From assembly GCA_025800105.1 (NCBI GenBank), contig JAOXSG010001222.1, forward strand, positions 1-39,494: DNA of 39,494 nt. The letters are read 5' to 3'. The notes under the pieces were generated by a model. That model ran no database searches. It was not told the DNA's origin and saw only the letters and a list, made by a program, of their open reading frames with translations. The DNA is from Cohaesibacter sp. GTDB lineage: Bacteria > Pseudomonadota > Alphaproteobacteria > Rhizobiales > Cohaesibacteraceae. How positions within the stretch are numbered: position 1 is the stretch's first letter; every line of letters starts with the position of its first letter. Shown here piece after piece: positions 7,906 to 15,748 of the stretch. The translations under genes were made by a program, and so were the position numbers.

Positions 7906-8997
7906 GTGCCGGAGACCAATCAGGAGACTGACGCAAAAAGTCCGATGATCGAATGCCATGACTTATGGAAAATTTTCGGATCCAATTCCGATAAAGCCAT
8001 GGCAGCGGTTAAAAATCAGGGCTTGTCCAAGCTGGAAGTTCGCGACAGCTTTAATTGCGTGGTAGGGGTGCAAAATGCCTCTTTCAGCGTGAATGAAGGC
8101 GAGATTTTTTGTATTATGGGCCTGTCAGGCTCCGGGAAATCCACCCTTATTCGCCATATTAACCGCTTGATCGAGCCGACCTATGGCACGGTTAAAATTG
8201 ACGGGCAGGATATCAACAAGCTCAATGCCAAGGAATTGCGCCAATTGCGGGCTGAGAAAATTGGCATGGTTTTTCAGAGCATGGCCTTGATGCCCCATCG
8301 CACGGTGCGCGAGAATGTTGCTTTTTCGCTGGAAGTGCGTGGCATTGACAAAAAAGAACGCGATGAAGTGGCCGACCGCGCCATTGATGCAGTGGATCTG
8401 AATGGCTGGGATATGAAATATCCTGACGAATTGTCCGGTGGTATGCAGCAACGGGTTGGCCTTGCGCGTGCCATTGCAGCGGATCCTGCAATTTTGCTGA
8501 TGGATGAGCCTTTCTCGGCTCTGGATCCGCTCATTCGCCGACAGCTTCAGGATAAGTTCATGGCCTTGTCAGCGGAGATGAAAAAAACCACCCTCTTCAT
8601 TACCCACGATCTGGATGAAGCCATTCGCATTGGTGATCGCATCGCCATTATGAAAGATGGTGTGATTGTGCAAATCGGCACGCCAGAGGAGATTGTCACA
8701 GCTCCTGCTGATGATTATGTCGCCGATTTTGTGGCTGGCATTTCCAAACTGGAATTGATCACCGCCCAGAAAGTCATGGAACCTGTCTCCAGTTATGAAA
8801 GCCGCAATGGCCCGATTAAGGAAGAGAAATTCCCCGAAGCTGCCCCAACCGACAATCTGGATACCTTGGTCGATATTTCAATCGATACCAATCATCCCAT
8901 TATTGTTAAGGGATCTGATGGCAGACCAACCGGCATTGTTACCAAACATGCCTTGTTGCGCGGCATTCAGGGCCGCATCGAAGAAGATGAGGCATAA
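7906..8997 (+). CDS. proV: Quaternary amine (glycine/proline betaine-type) ABC transporter ATPase
   Basis: A 363-residue ATPase of the ProV/OpuAA group, starting at a GTG backed by a strong AGGGGAGG site. Visible motifs are Walker A GLSGSGKST (about residues 73-81), signature LSGGMQQRVGLARA, Walker B ILLMDEPFSALDP and the switch His in FITHDLDEA. The N-terminal extension with a long insert before the core (KNQGLSKLEVRD) is characteristic of ProV-type proteins. The C-terminal about 80 residues look like a CBS-domain remnant. It powers uptake of betaines together with the permease and binding protein that follow on the same strand. Confidence 0.93.
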   Translation: MPETNQETDAKSPMIECHDLWKIFGSNSDKAMAAVKNQGLSKLEVRDSFNCVVGVQNASFSVNEGEIFCIMGLSGSGKSTLIRHINRLIEPTYGTVKIDGQDINKLNAKELRQLRAEKIGMVFQSMALMPHRTVRENVAFSLEVRGIDKKERDEVADRAIDAVDLNGWDMKYPDELSGGMQQRVGLARAIAADPAILLMDEPFSALDPLIRRQLQDKFMALSAEMKKTTLFITHDLDEAIRIGDRIAIMKDGVIVQIGTPEEIVTAPADDYVADFVAGISKLELITAQKVMEPVSSYESRNGPIKEEKFPEAAPTDNLDTLVDISIDTNHPIIVKGSDGRPTGIVTKHALLRGIQGRIEEDEA

Positions 8998-9008
8998 GGG
9001 GACGCACC

Positions 9009-9956
9009 ATGGCAGAGACAAATCAATTCAGTATTCTTGATCCGTTCAGAACAACCGATCTCAATATTGCCGATTGGGCCGATGGCGTGAAAGGCTGGGC
9101 CATTTCCAATCGCAGTGTCATTCAACCGTTCAAAAATGCCCTCAATGACTTGATTCAAGGCATTGAAGCGGGCCTGCAAGCGGTTCCCCCTTCTATCATG
9201 CTGATCATTATTTCGCTGATTGCCTGGCAGACCGCTGGCCGCAAAATTGGCTGGCTTGTTTTTGGCTGTCTTATTGCACTGGGATTCCTTGACCCACGGG
9301 CATGGGGTCTGGCTATGACCACGTTGGCCATTGTCATTGCCTCGGTTATTCTCTGTGTGATTGTTGGATTGCCGCTAGGGGTTCTGGCTGGCAAAAGTGA
9401 TCGCTTTGAAGCCTTTTTGCGACCTGCTCTTGATACGATGCAAACCATTCCGGCTTTTGTTTATCTGGTGCCGGTTGTGATGCTGATCGGCATTGGCAAT
9501 GTGTCCGGTGTGATCGTGACTATTATTTTTGCCCTGCCGCCGCTTGTGCGCTTGACCTCGCTTGGCATTCGTCAGGTGGATGAGAGCGTTGTTGAGGCGG
9601 CCAAGGCCTTTGGGGCCTCTCCGCGTGATGTTTTGGTGAAAGTTGAAGTGCCCCTTGCCATGCCAACCATTTTGGCAGGCTTGAACCAGACGATCATGCT
9701 GTCCCTTTCCATGGTTGTGATTGCTTCGATGATCTCGGTTAAGGGCTTGGGCAATGAAGTGTTGCGCGCCATGGGCCGTCTTGATGCCGGTAAGGCATTG
9801 GTTGGCGGTCTGGGGATTGTTATTCTGGCCATCGTGCTTGACCGCATCACACAAGGATTGGGCCGCTCTGGCAGAGATCGTGGCCATCGCCATTGGTGGG
9901 AAACCGGGCCTGTTGGCTTCCTTGTCAATTTGACCAAATCCCCTTCAAAAGACTAG
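9009..9956 (+). CDS. proW: Quaternary amine ABC transporter permease
   Basis: A 315-residue inner-membrane permease of the ProW type with several hydrophobic segments (about residues 60-240). The cytoplasmic EAA-like loop is ESVVEAAKAFGASPRDVLVKVEVPLAMPTI. The start is preceded by AAGGGGACGCACC, 11 bases after the ATPase stop, so the genes are co-transcribed. An N-terminal soluble tail of about 50 residues precedes the first membrane segment, as in other ProW proteins. Confidence 0.93.
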   Translation: MAETNQFSILDPFRTTDLNIADWADGVKGWAISNRSVIQPFKNALNDLIQGIEAGLQAVPPSIMLIIISLIAWQTAGRKIGWLVFGCLIALGFLDPRAWGLAMTTLAIVIASVILCVIVGLPLGVLAGKSDRFEAFLRPALDTMQTIPAFVYLVPVVMLIGIGNVSGVIVTIIFALPPLVRLTSLGIRQVDESVVEAAKAFGASPRDVLVKVEVPLAMPTILAGLNQTIMLSLSMVVIASMISVKGLGNEVLRAMGRLDAGKALVGGLGIVILAIVLDRITQGLGRSGRDRGHRHWWETGPVGFLVNLTKSPSKD

Positions 9957-10016
9957 AATCACCTTCAATAAACCATAAAAATGCAATCATCACCTTGAAT
10001 ATGGGAGAGAAAATCT

Positions 10017-11015
10017 ATGTTTCTGAAAAGCCTTAAGACCACGACCCTTGCAGCCAGTTTGCTTGTCTCGGCCACGGCCATCGGCTTTGCCATGGACAAG
10101 CCCGGCGATGGTGTCACCGTGCGCCCGGTTATGGCGCCATCTCTTGAGGAGCGCTTTCAGCATGAAATTCTGTTCTCTGCCTTGAAAGATCTGGGCTATG
10201 AAATAGCCGATCCTCAAGAAGTGGAATATCAGACCGTTCATATTGCTGTTGGCACCGGTGATGCCGATTTTACAGCGGTTAGCTGGCACAAACTGCATGA
10301 TGCCTTCTTTCAGGAATCTGGCGGTGACGCCGTTATGACCAAAGTCGGGACTTATATTGAAGGGGCCTTGCAGGGCTATCTTGTCGATAAAGCCTCCTAT
10401 GATGCTGGTGTGACCAATCTTGGTGATCTGGCCAAACCTGATATTGCCAAACGCTTTGATTCTGATGGCGATGGCAAAGCCGATCTGGCGGGCTGTGTTC
10501 CGGGTTGGGGCTGTGAGCGTGTGATTGAGCATCAATTGACAGAGTTTAAATTGCGCGACACTGTGAGCCACAATCAGGGCGCTTATAATGCCATCATCGC
10601 CGATTCCATTGCCCGCAATCAGGCTGGTGAATCGATCCTTTATTACACCTGGACCCCATATTGGGTGTCTGGCGTTCTGGTGCCGGGTGAGAATGTAGAA
10701 TGGCTGTCTGTGCCTTATACCTCTTTGCCTGATGGACAGACCGGCGAGACCACTTTCAAGGATAAAAATCTCGGCTTCTCCGTTGATTCCATCGGCGTAG
10801 TGGCAGCCAATTCTTTCCTTGATGCCAATCCGGCGGCCCGCAAATTGTTTGAAGTTGCCAAACTGGACATCAATGACATCTCTGCCCAGAACAAGAAAAT
10901 TCAGGATGGAGAAGACAATGATGACGATATTGCGCGTCATGCCCAAGAATGGATTGCAGCCAACCGCGCTGATTATGACAGCTGGCTGAAAGCTGCACGG
11001 GATGCAGCGAAATAA
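10017..11015 (+). CDS. proX: Periplasmic betaine-type substrate-binding protein
   Basis: A 332-residue OpuAC/ProX-type binding protein with a Sec signal peptide (cleavage near ATAIGFA-M, about residue 26). It contains the family segments TVHIAVGTGDADF, a calcium-loop-like DSDGDGKADL next to CVPGWGCE (probably a Cys-Cys bridge), and several Trp residues (AVSWHK, YYTWTPYW) suited to a cation-pi box for a trimethylammonium-type ligand. GGGAGAG precedes the ATG. It is the last gene of the importer operon and is followed by a strong terminator. Which betaine it binds is not readable. Confidence 0.92.
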   Translation: MFLKSLKTTTLAASLLVSATAIGFAMDKPGDGVTVRPVMAPSLEERFQHEILFSALKDLGYEIADPQEVEYQTVHIAVGTGDADFTAVSWHKLHDAFFQESGGDAVMTKVGTYIEGALQGYLVDKASYDAGVTNLGDLAKPDIAKRFDSDGDGKADLAGCVPGWGCERVIEHQLTEFKLRDTVSHNQGAYNAIIADSIARNQAGESILYYTWTPYWVSGVLVPGENVEWLSVPYTSLPDGQTGETTFKDKNLGFSVDSIGVVAANSFLDANPAARKLFEVAKLDINDISAQNKKIQDGEDNDDDIARHAQEWIAANRADYDSWLKAARDAAK

Positions 11016-11040
11016 GCGATTTGCTTTTGCATAAAAATCC

Positions 11041-11072
11041 AAGCCACGGTGCTAGCGCATCGTGGCTTTTTT
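11041..11072 (+). terminator. Terminator of the importer operon
   Basis: Hairpin arms AAGCCACG...CGTGGCTT with an inner TGC/GCA extension, followed by six T. It ends the ATPase-permease-binding protein operon and is followed 11 bases later by the CTAGGCTCAGGACT word. Confidence 0.9.
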
Positions 11073-11082
11073 GTTTCAAAGC

Positions 11083-11096
11083 CTAGGCTCAGGACT
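11083..11096 (+). repeat. Dispersed word CTAGGCTCAGGACT, copy 1
   Basis: Fourteen bases identical to 25527-25540; the first 12 are also at 21650-21661. Here it lies directly after the importer terminator, seven bases before the end of the convergent SDR gene. Confidence 0.6.
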
Positions 11097-11102
11097 ATCC
11101 GT

Positions 11103-11843
11103 TCACGGCAAGCTTAATTTGGCCATGCGACCGCCATCCACGCTCATAATTTGGCCGGTGACAAAGCTTGCCTCAGATGAGGCAAGCCAACGCACAAGGG
11201 CCGCCACTTCTTCAGGACGGCCTGTGCGCCTTAGCGGATGAATGGTGCCTATTTTTTGTCTGAAAGCCTCTGGATCCGGCATGGCCTCAATAAAATCAAG
11301 GTTCAGCTCGGTATCTATCCATCCCGGAGCCACCGCATTGCAGCGGATGCCATATTCACCTTCATCCACCGCAATGGCGCGGGTCAAACCATGCAAACCG
11401 GCTTTGGAGGCGCAATAGGCCCCATGGCCGGGATTGGCTCCCAAGCCTTCAATAGAGCCGATATTGACAATCGCCCCACCACCACGGGCGCGCATTGAGG
11501 GCAAGGCATATTTGGTCAGCAAGAACGGCGCACGCAAATTGACCGCCATTGAGCGATCCCACTCTTCTAGCGACATATCATCAAGGCGGGCTTGCTGCAT
11601 CATGCCCGCATTGTTGATCAAGATATCCAAGCCGCCAAAACGCTCTATGATCTCATCAATCACGGCTTTACAGCTCTGTGGCTCGGCAAAGTCAGCGGCG
11701 ATATAGGTTGCGTCTTCAAGATCACAGGGGGAGCGCTGGGCTATGAACACGCTAGCGCCTGCTTGCAAAAAGGCTTTGGAGATGGCACGGCCAATGCCTT
11801 TGCCGCCGCCGCTCACCAAAACTGTTTTTTTCGAAAAATCCAT
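11103..11843 (-). CDS. Short-chain dehydrogenase/reductase (SDR), second of the MttB-linked pair
   Basis: 246 residues using the ATG at 11843 ([13 protein letters not shown]), which has AGGA eight bases before it; upstream in-frame ATGs at 11849 and 11852 are possible. Classical [11 protein letters not shown] (residues 11-18), NNAG 77-80, Ser130, Tyr143 and Lys147, and the C-terminal [11 protein letters not shown] typical of FabG-like enzymes. It probably oxidises or reduces an alcohol/ketone with NAD(P)H in the cytosol. It follows the other SDR gene by about ten bases, so they form one operon. Substrate unknown. Confidence 0.88.
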   Translation of the reverse strand: MDFSKKTVLVSGGGKGIGRAISKAFLQAGASVFIAQRSPCDLEDATYIAADFAEPQSCKAVIDEIIERFGGLDILINNAGMMQQARLDDMSLEEWDRSMAVNLRAPFLLTKYALPSMRARGGGAIVNIGSIEGLGANPGHGAYCASKAGLHGLTRAIAVDEGEYGIRCNAVAPGWIDTELNLDFIEAMPDPEAFRQKIGTIHPLRRTGRPEEVAALVRWLASSEASFVTGQIMSVDGGRMAKLSLP

Positions 11844-11853
11844 TGGCATCATC

Positions 11854-12630
11854 CTAATAAACCGGTTTGCCGCCATTCACTTCAACCAAGGCCCCGCACA
11901 TATAGCGCGAGTGGTCGGATGCCAAAAACAGCACGACATCTGCAATCTCTTGCGGCTCGGCAATATGACCCAAAGGGACGGTTGCATTTAAATCTGCAAT
12001 GGCGCTGTCAGGATCAAGGCCGCGGATTGCAAAGCCTGTTCGCAACATTGGGGTGTTGACCTCATTGGGGCAGACAGCATTGACGCGGATATTCTGATGC
12101 GCGTGATCGCGCCCAAGGCAGCGTGTCATAGCGGCAATGGCCGCTTTGCTGGTGCAATAGACCAGATGATCAGGGCCGGGATAGACACCCCAACAAGAAG
12201 CGGTGTTGACGATTGTCCCACCGCCTCTGTCGGCCATCACCGGTATGGCGGAGCGGATCAATCGGAAAGGCGCTTCGACATTAACCGCCATGGACAGGGC
12301 AAAATCCTCATCGCTTGCCTCGGTAATATTGCCACGGCGCATCAAACCGGCATTGTTGATGACAATATCAAGGCCACCCAATGCCTTTAGGGTTGCTGCG
12401 ACCAGACCATCGCAATAGGCCTTGTCTGTCAGATTGCCGGGAAGCGCCACAGCCTGCCCGCCCTTCTCGTGGATGTCCTGTGCCAGATTTTCAGCCAGAT
12501 CTGCCGACATATCCGCAAGAGCAACCATCGCTCCTTTGGCAGCCAGTTTTTCAACAACAGCCTGACCAATGCCGCCAGCAGCCCCTGTTACCAGAGCAAT
12601 TTTGCCCTGTAGTTCCCCCTGTTGCCCCAT
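11854..12630 (-). CDS. Short-chain dehydrogenase/reductase (SDR), first of the MttB-linked pair
   Basis: 258 residues from the ATG at 12630, chosen for its AGGAAAG ribosome-binding site; the frame extends to 12666 but would run through the terminator hairpin. Features are TGAAGGIG (residues 15-22), NNAG 92-95, Ser145, Tyr158 and Lys162, and a C-terminal [10 protein letters not shown]. It is a FabG-like cytosolic oxidoreductase. It lies downstream of the MttB-family gene on the same strand, separated by a strong hairpin, so its expression would depend on read-through or a nearby promoter. Substrate unknown. Confidence 0.88.
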   Translation of the reverse strand: MGQQGELQGKIALVTGAAGGIGQAVVEKLAAKGAMVALADMSADLAENLAQDIHEKGGQAVALPGNLTDKAYCDGLVAATLKALGGLDIVINNAGLMRRGNITEASDEDFALSMAVNVEAPFRLIRSAIPVMADRGGGTIVNTASCWGVYPGPDHLVYCTSKAAIAAMTRCLGRDHAHQNIRVNAVCPNEVNTPMLRTGFAIRGLDPDSAIADLNATVPLGHIAEPQEIADVVLFLASDHSRYMCGALVEVNGGKPVY

Positions 12631-12652
12631 AGTCTTTCCTTTCTTTTTTGAC

Positions 12653-12690
12653 AAAAAAGCTCCCAATATTGAGCAATATTGGGAGCTTTT
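12653..12690 (-). terminator. Strong hairpin between the MttB-family gene and the two SDR genes
   Basis: The long arms AAAAGCTCCCAATATT and AATATTGGGAGCTTTT are separated by four bases (gagc). On the minus strand a run of six T follows, so it should terminate transcripts leaving the methyltransferase gene, fully or partly. Confidence 0.85.
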
Positions 12691-12719
12691 ACAGATTTCA
12701 CACGCAATCAGACCGGTGA

Positions 12720-14270
12720 TTAATAATCTTCATTCAAGCCGCCATTTTCAGGAATTTCGCTTTCGCGTTTTTCAATGAAAGCCAGCAATTCTTCGTTTTT
12801 GGCGTCGTCAAGCTTTGGCTCTTCATACTCCTTGAGCATGCTTTCTGCCATTTCCAGTGCGCGCTGGGTGATCTCTTTTGCACCATCCGCTTCCCATTGT
12901 TCGATGCTGTTATTGTCAAACAATTTGGGCATGAAGAATGCCCGCTGGAAATTGGCTTGGGTGTGATCGTGACCCAGATAATGACCACCGGGACCGACAT
13001 CACGCACGGCGGCCAGTGCTTCATCAAAGTCATCCCATCTTACGCCTGATGCCATGCGATGGCCCATGGCGCATTGTTCTGCATCGACCACAAACTTGGC
13101 CATAGAGCAATGCATGCCCGCTTCATTCCAGCCCGCTGAATGCCAGATATAATTGGCTCCGGCCATGAGCACGGCCATCATGGTGGTGGCACTTTCATAA
13201 CCTGCTTGTGCATCATAGGTTTTGGCCCCGCCCAATGTGTTGGAAGTTCTCCATGGCACATCATAGAAACGCGCCATTTGCCCGATCATAAAATTCATCA
13301 GGGAGATTTCCGGCGTGCCGGCCATTGGCGCGCCAGAGGCCATGGACACAGTCGAGAGATAGTGACCATAAATGGCGGGTGCACCTTTTCGGATAACCTG
13401 GGTATAGGCCAATCCTGACAGGGCTTCGGCATTCAATTGCGCGACTGCAGGCGCGGTCGATGCCGGGGTGTTGGCTCCGCCCAGAACGAAGGGGGAGCAG
13501 AGCACAGGCTGGCGGCGTTTGACGAATGAGCGCATAGCACCCAGCATGGTTTCATCCCAGACAAGGGGTGAGTTGCCGTTGATATTGCCTGTGGTGACGG
13601 CATGATCTTCGAGGAACTCTTTACCAAACAGGATTTCACACATTTTCATGACGTCTTCGGCATTTTTGCCAGAGGTGGTCATGCCCATGAAAATCTTGTC
13701 GGAATGTTTCATTGAGGAATAGGTGATGCGCAAATGACGCCAGGCCACAGGATGATCCATAGGCTCGACAATATGATGGGCGCTGGAATGCAGAGCCGGG
13801 CTCATATGAGCCAGTTTGTGAAAATCTCCCAAATCCTTGAGCATGGGCAGGCGGCGCTCATTGTCCAGACCGCGCATGAAAGGGGCACCGGTCATGGGAA
13901 CGAAAATGGATTTGCCATCGCCAACGGCAACATTGTTGTCAGGATTGCGGGCAAAATAATCAATTTGGGAAGGAATGCTGGAGATCAACTCGCGAATATG
14001 TTCCCGATCAAATCTGACCCGCTCCCCATCGACTTTTGCCCCGGCCTTTTTCCAGTCTTGCAGAGCAATGGGGTCTCGAAAGACCACCCCAACTTCCTCA
14101 AGAATTGCCATAGATGCATCGTCAATTTTGTGGATTTGCTCTTCCGACATCGGTTCGGTATAGGGCAAGCCATGTTTGAGGGTTGGCAACATGCTGGTCG
14201 GGCGTGCATTGCGGACAGCCTTGCGGGCAGAGCGACCGCCACGACGTGTTTTTAATTCTGTATTTGCCAT
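12720..14270 (-). CDS. MttB-family (non-pyrrolysine) trimethylamine/betaine methyltransferase homologue
   Basis: 516 residues from the ATG at 14270 (MANTELKTRRGGRSARK), preceded by AAGGATCATCACC. The protein aligns by eye with the MttB superfamily: an N-terminal basic RRGGRSARK stretch common in proteobacterial members and a TIM-barrel body with repeated small-residue segments such as GANTPASTAPAVAQLNAEAL and GGHYLGHDHTQANF near the C-terminus. There is no in-frame TAG, so it is not the pyrrolysine enzyme. Characterised non-pyrrolysine members (MtgB, MtpB) move a methyl group from glycine betaine or proline betaine to a corrinoid protein. No corrinoid protein or reductive activator is encoded in this window. 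It is probably the demethylase of the betaine region, but the acceptor is unknown. Confidence 0.88.
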   Translation of the reverse strand: MANTELKTRRGGRSARKAVRNARPTSMLPTLKHGLPYTEPMSEEQIHKIDDASMAILEEVGVVFRDPIALQDWKKAGAKVDGERVRFDREHIRELISSIPSQIDYFARNPDNNVAVGDGKSIFVPMTGAPFMRGLDNERRLPMLKDLGDFHKLAHMSPALHSSAHHIVEPMDHPVAWRHLRITYSSMKHSDKIFMGMTTSGKNAEDVMKMCEILFGKEFLEDHAVTTGNINGNSPLVWDETMLGAMRSFVKRRQPVLCSPFVLGGANTPASTAPAVAQLNAEALSGLAYTQVIRKGAPAIYGHYLSTVSMASGAPMAGTPEISLMNFMIGQMARFYDVPWRTSNTLGGAKTYDAQAGYESATTMMAVLMAGANYIWHSAGWNEAGMHCSMAKFVVDAEQCAMGHRMASGVRWDDFDEALAAVRDVGPGGHYLGHDHTQANFQRAFFMPKLFDNNSIEQWEADGAKEITQRALEMAESMLKEYEEPKLDDAKNEELLAFIEKRESEIPENGGLNEDY

Positions 14271-14459
14271 GGTGATGATCCTTAAAATACAAACTGTGTA
14301 CAAATACTTTAAGTGTCATATGGATGACTGACTATCAGGCAAGCGGCAAAAGCGCCCATTCCATGTCGTCCTTGGAATATTTTAGGACGTAAATTCATAA
14401 ATCCGATGTCTTTGGCGTTTAAATGGCCCGCTATCGCGCGAAAAAGTGTGCAGGATGGG
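14271..14459. other. Intergenic region between the MttB-family gene and the GlxA-type regulator
   Basis: About 190 bases without a gene. It holds the promoter of the MttB-family gene with site d (14286-14307). I see no clear terminator for the regulator gene that ends at 14460. Confidence 0.6.
14286..14307 (-). promoter_or_regulatory. Candidate regulon operator (site d) before the MttB-family gene
   Basis: ATACAAA (14288-14294), then TGTGTACAAATAC (14295-14307), on the minus strand TTGTACACAG and TTGTATTT. It is 20-35 bases from the ATG and resembles the GTATACAA-type words at 6801, 7852 and 15704. Confidence 0.45.
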
Positions 14460-15524
14460 CTAATTTTCTTTCAAATCGATTGTCTTTGCCCCATTGCCTT
14501 CATTGGCCTTGGCCGGTATCTCGGTTGCCCAGATCGAGGCCTGACGTTCCTTGGATGGTGTATGGCCATAATATTCTCGGAAACATTTGGTGAAATGTGA
14601 TGTGGATGAAAAGCCGGTTGCCAGCGACACATCAAGGATGGAGCGGCTGGTTCGGCGCAGAAGGTCGCGCGCTGCATCCAGTCGCAAACGCAAATAATAT
14701 TGCCCCGGCGTACAATCGAAATATTTCTTGAACAGGCGTTCGAGCTGACGTGTGGAGATATTGATTGATTGGGCAATTTGCTGGCAGCTCAACAAATCTT
14801 CAATATGATCGGTCATGGCATCAATCGCGCCCAGAACCGAGCGGTTGGAAATGCCAAGACGGCTTTCCAAATCATAGCGCTGTTCTTCCTTGCCCTCGCG
14901 AATGGCCTGATGGAGATTGACCTCTGCAATTTCCCGCGCCAGTTCCACCGACTGGCCATGGGCAATATACATCAGCATCATATCCAGCGCGGCGGTGCCC
15001 CCTGCACAGGTCATGCGGTTGCCATCAATTTCAAACACATCGCTGCATAGATTAACATGAGGAAATTCTTCGCGAAAGGCGCGGCTATTTTCCCAATGGA
15101 TGGTACAGCGATGCTTTTCCAGCAATTTCAATTTTGCCAGAATATATGTGCCTGTGCATAGAGAGCCCAATATAGCGCCGCGCGACGCAAGGGCGCGCAG
15201 CTTTTGACCAAGCAAAGGCGGCCTTTCCAGCTTTTCGACGTCAACGCCGGTGCAGATCAAAATAATATCTGCCTCGCCCAACTCGGACAGGGGCGCATCT
15301 GGCGTTACTTTAACCTCAGAGCTAGAGGTGACGGGCAACCCATCCATGGTATGCACAGACCAGGTGAACAAATCTCTGGCTATGATGCGATTGGCAAGGC
15401 GCAAAGGTTCAATTGCCGACGAAAAGGCCACCATTGAAAAGCGTTCAAAAATGAGGAAGGCAACCTTTTGCGGGCGCTCGAAAAGATTTGTCATGCTGGA
15501 AAATTTGATATCACCAACCGCCAT
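14460..15524 (-). CDS. GlxA/GbdR-type AraC-family transcriptional regulator
   Basis: A 354-residue two-domain regulator. Residues about 18-190 form a DJ-1/PfpI (class I amidotransferase-like) domain with the pseudo-nucleophile elbow GSLCTGTYILA. Residues about 230-335 form the AraC double helix-turn-helix (QLERLFKKYFDCTPGQYYL, then LATGFSSTSHFTKCFREYYGHTPS). The start at 15524 has AGAGGA four bases upstream. This architecture defines the GbdR/CdhR/SouR group, which senses glycine betaine, carnitine or sarcosine and activates their catabolic genes. Its place next to the MttB-family gene supports a betaine-type inducer (inference). Confidence 0.9.
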   Translation of the reverse strand: MAVGDIKFSSMTNLFERPQKVAFLIFERFSMVAFSSAIEPLRLANRIIARDLFTWSVHTMDGLPVTSSSEVKVTPDAPLSELGEADIILICTGVDVEKLERPPLLGQKLRALASRGAILGSLCTGTYILAKLKLLEKHRCTIHWENSRAFREEFPHVNLCSDVFEIDGNRMTCAGGTAALDMMLMYIAHGQSVELAREIAEVNLHQAIREGKEEQRYDLESRLGISNRSVLGAIDAMTDHIEDLLSCQQIAQSINISTRQLERLFKKYFDCTPGQYYLRLRLDAARDLLRRTSRSILDVSLATGFSSTSHFTKCFREYYGHTPSKERQASIWATEIPAKANEGNGAKTIDLKEN

Positions 15525-15659
15525 TTGATCCTCTTGGCACAGTTTCTTGCTTCATTTTTGGTCTTGCCAGCAACCTCTAAGATGGCCTCTTTTGCGCTGT
15601 TGCCCAAATTCCATCTTAGCGCAGGGCCTTATCTGTGGGTATTTGGCTGATTGAGTCCT

Positions 15660-15677
15660 GCATTCTAACTAGAATGC
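15660..15677. promoter_or_regulatory. Inverted repeat upstream of the GlxA-type regulator
   Basis: GCATTCTAACTAGAATGC: perfect 7-base arms around four bases, 136 bases upstream of the regulator ATG. It is a candidate operator, perhaps for autoregulation; the T-tract after it on the plus strand serves no plus-strand gene. Confidence 0.4.
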
Positions 15678-15703
15678 GTGTTTTTGGCAATTTTGTCTAC
15701 TTC

Positions 15704-15713
15704 TTGTATACAA
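15704..15713. promoter_or_regulatory. Palindrome TTGTATACAA (site e)
   Basis: A perfect 10-base palindrome and the best example of the word found before the other genes of the betaine region. It lies 180 bases upstream of the GlxA-type regulator and 36 bases from the end of the LysR gene. TNGTNNNACNA-like palindromes are usual targets of FCD-type GntR proteins. Confidence 0.5.
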
Positions 15714-15748
15714 AGAAAGATCTCTTGCAAGATAATCTTTACCCGCTC

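Noticed and set aside
9990-11042. A 350-codon minus-strand open frame opposite the binding-protein gene
   Set aside because: It is antisense to a clear ProX-type gene with signal peptide and ribosome-binding site. Its own translation has no recognisable domain.
12720-14270. Pyrrolysine-containing MttB
   Set aside because: The frame contains no internal TAG and no pylT or pylS is visible, so the protein is a non-pyrrolysine member.
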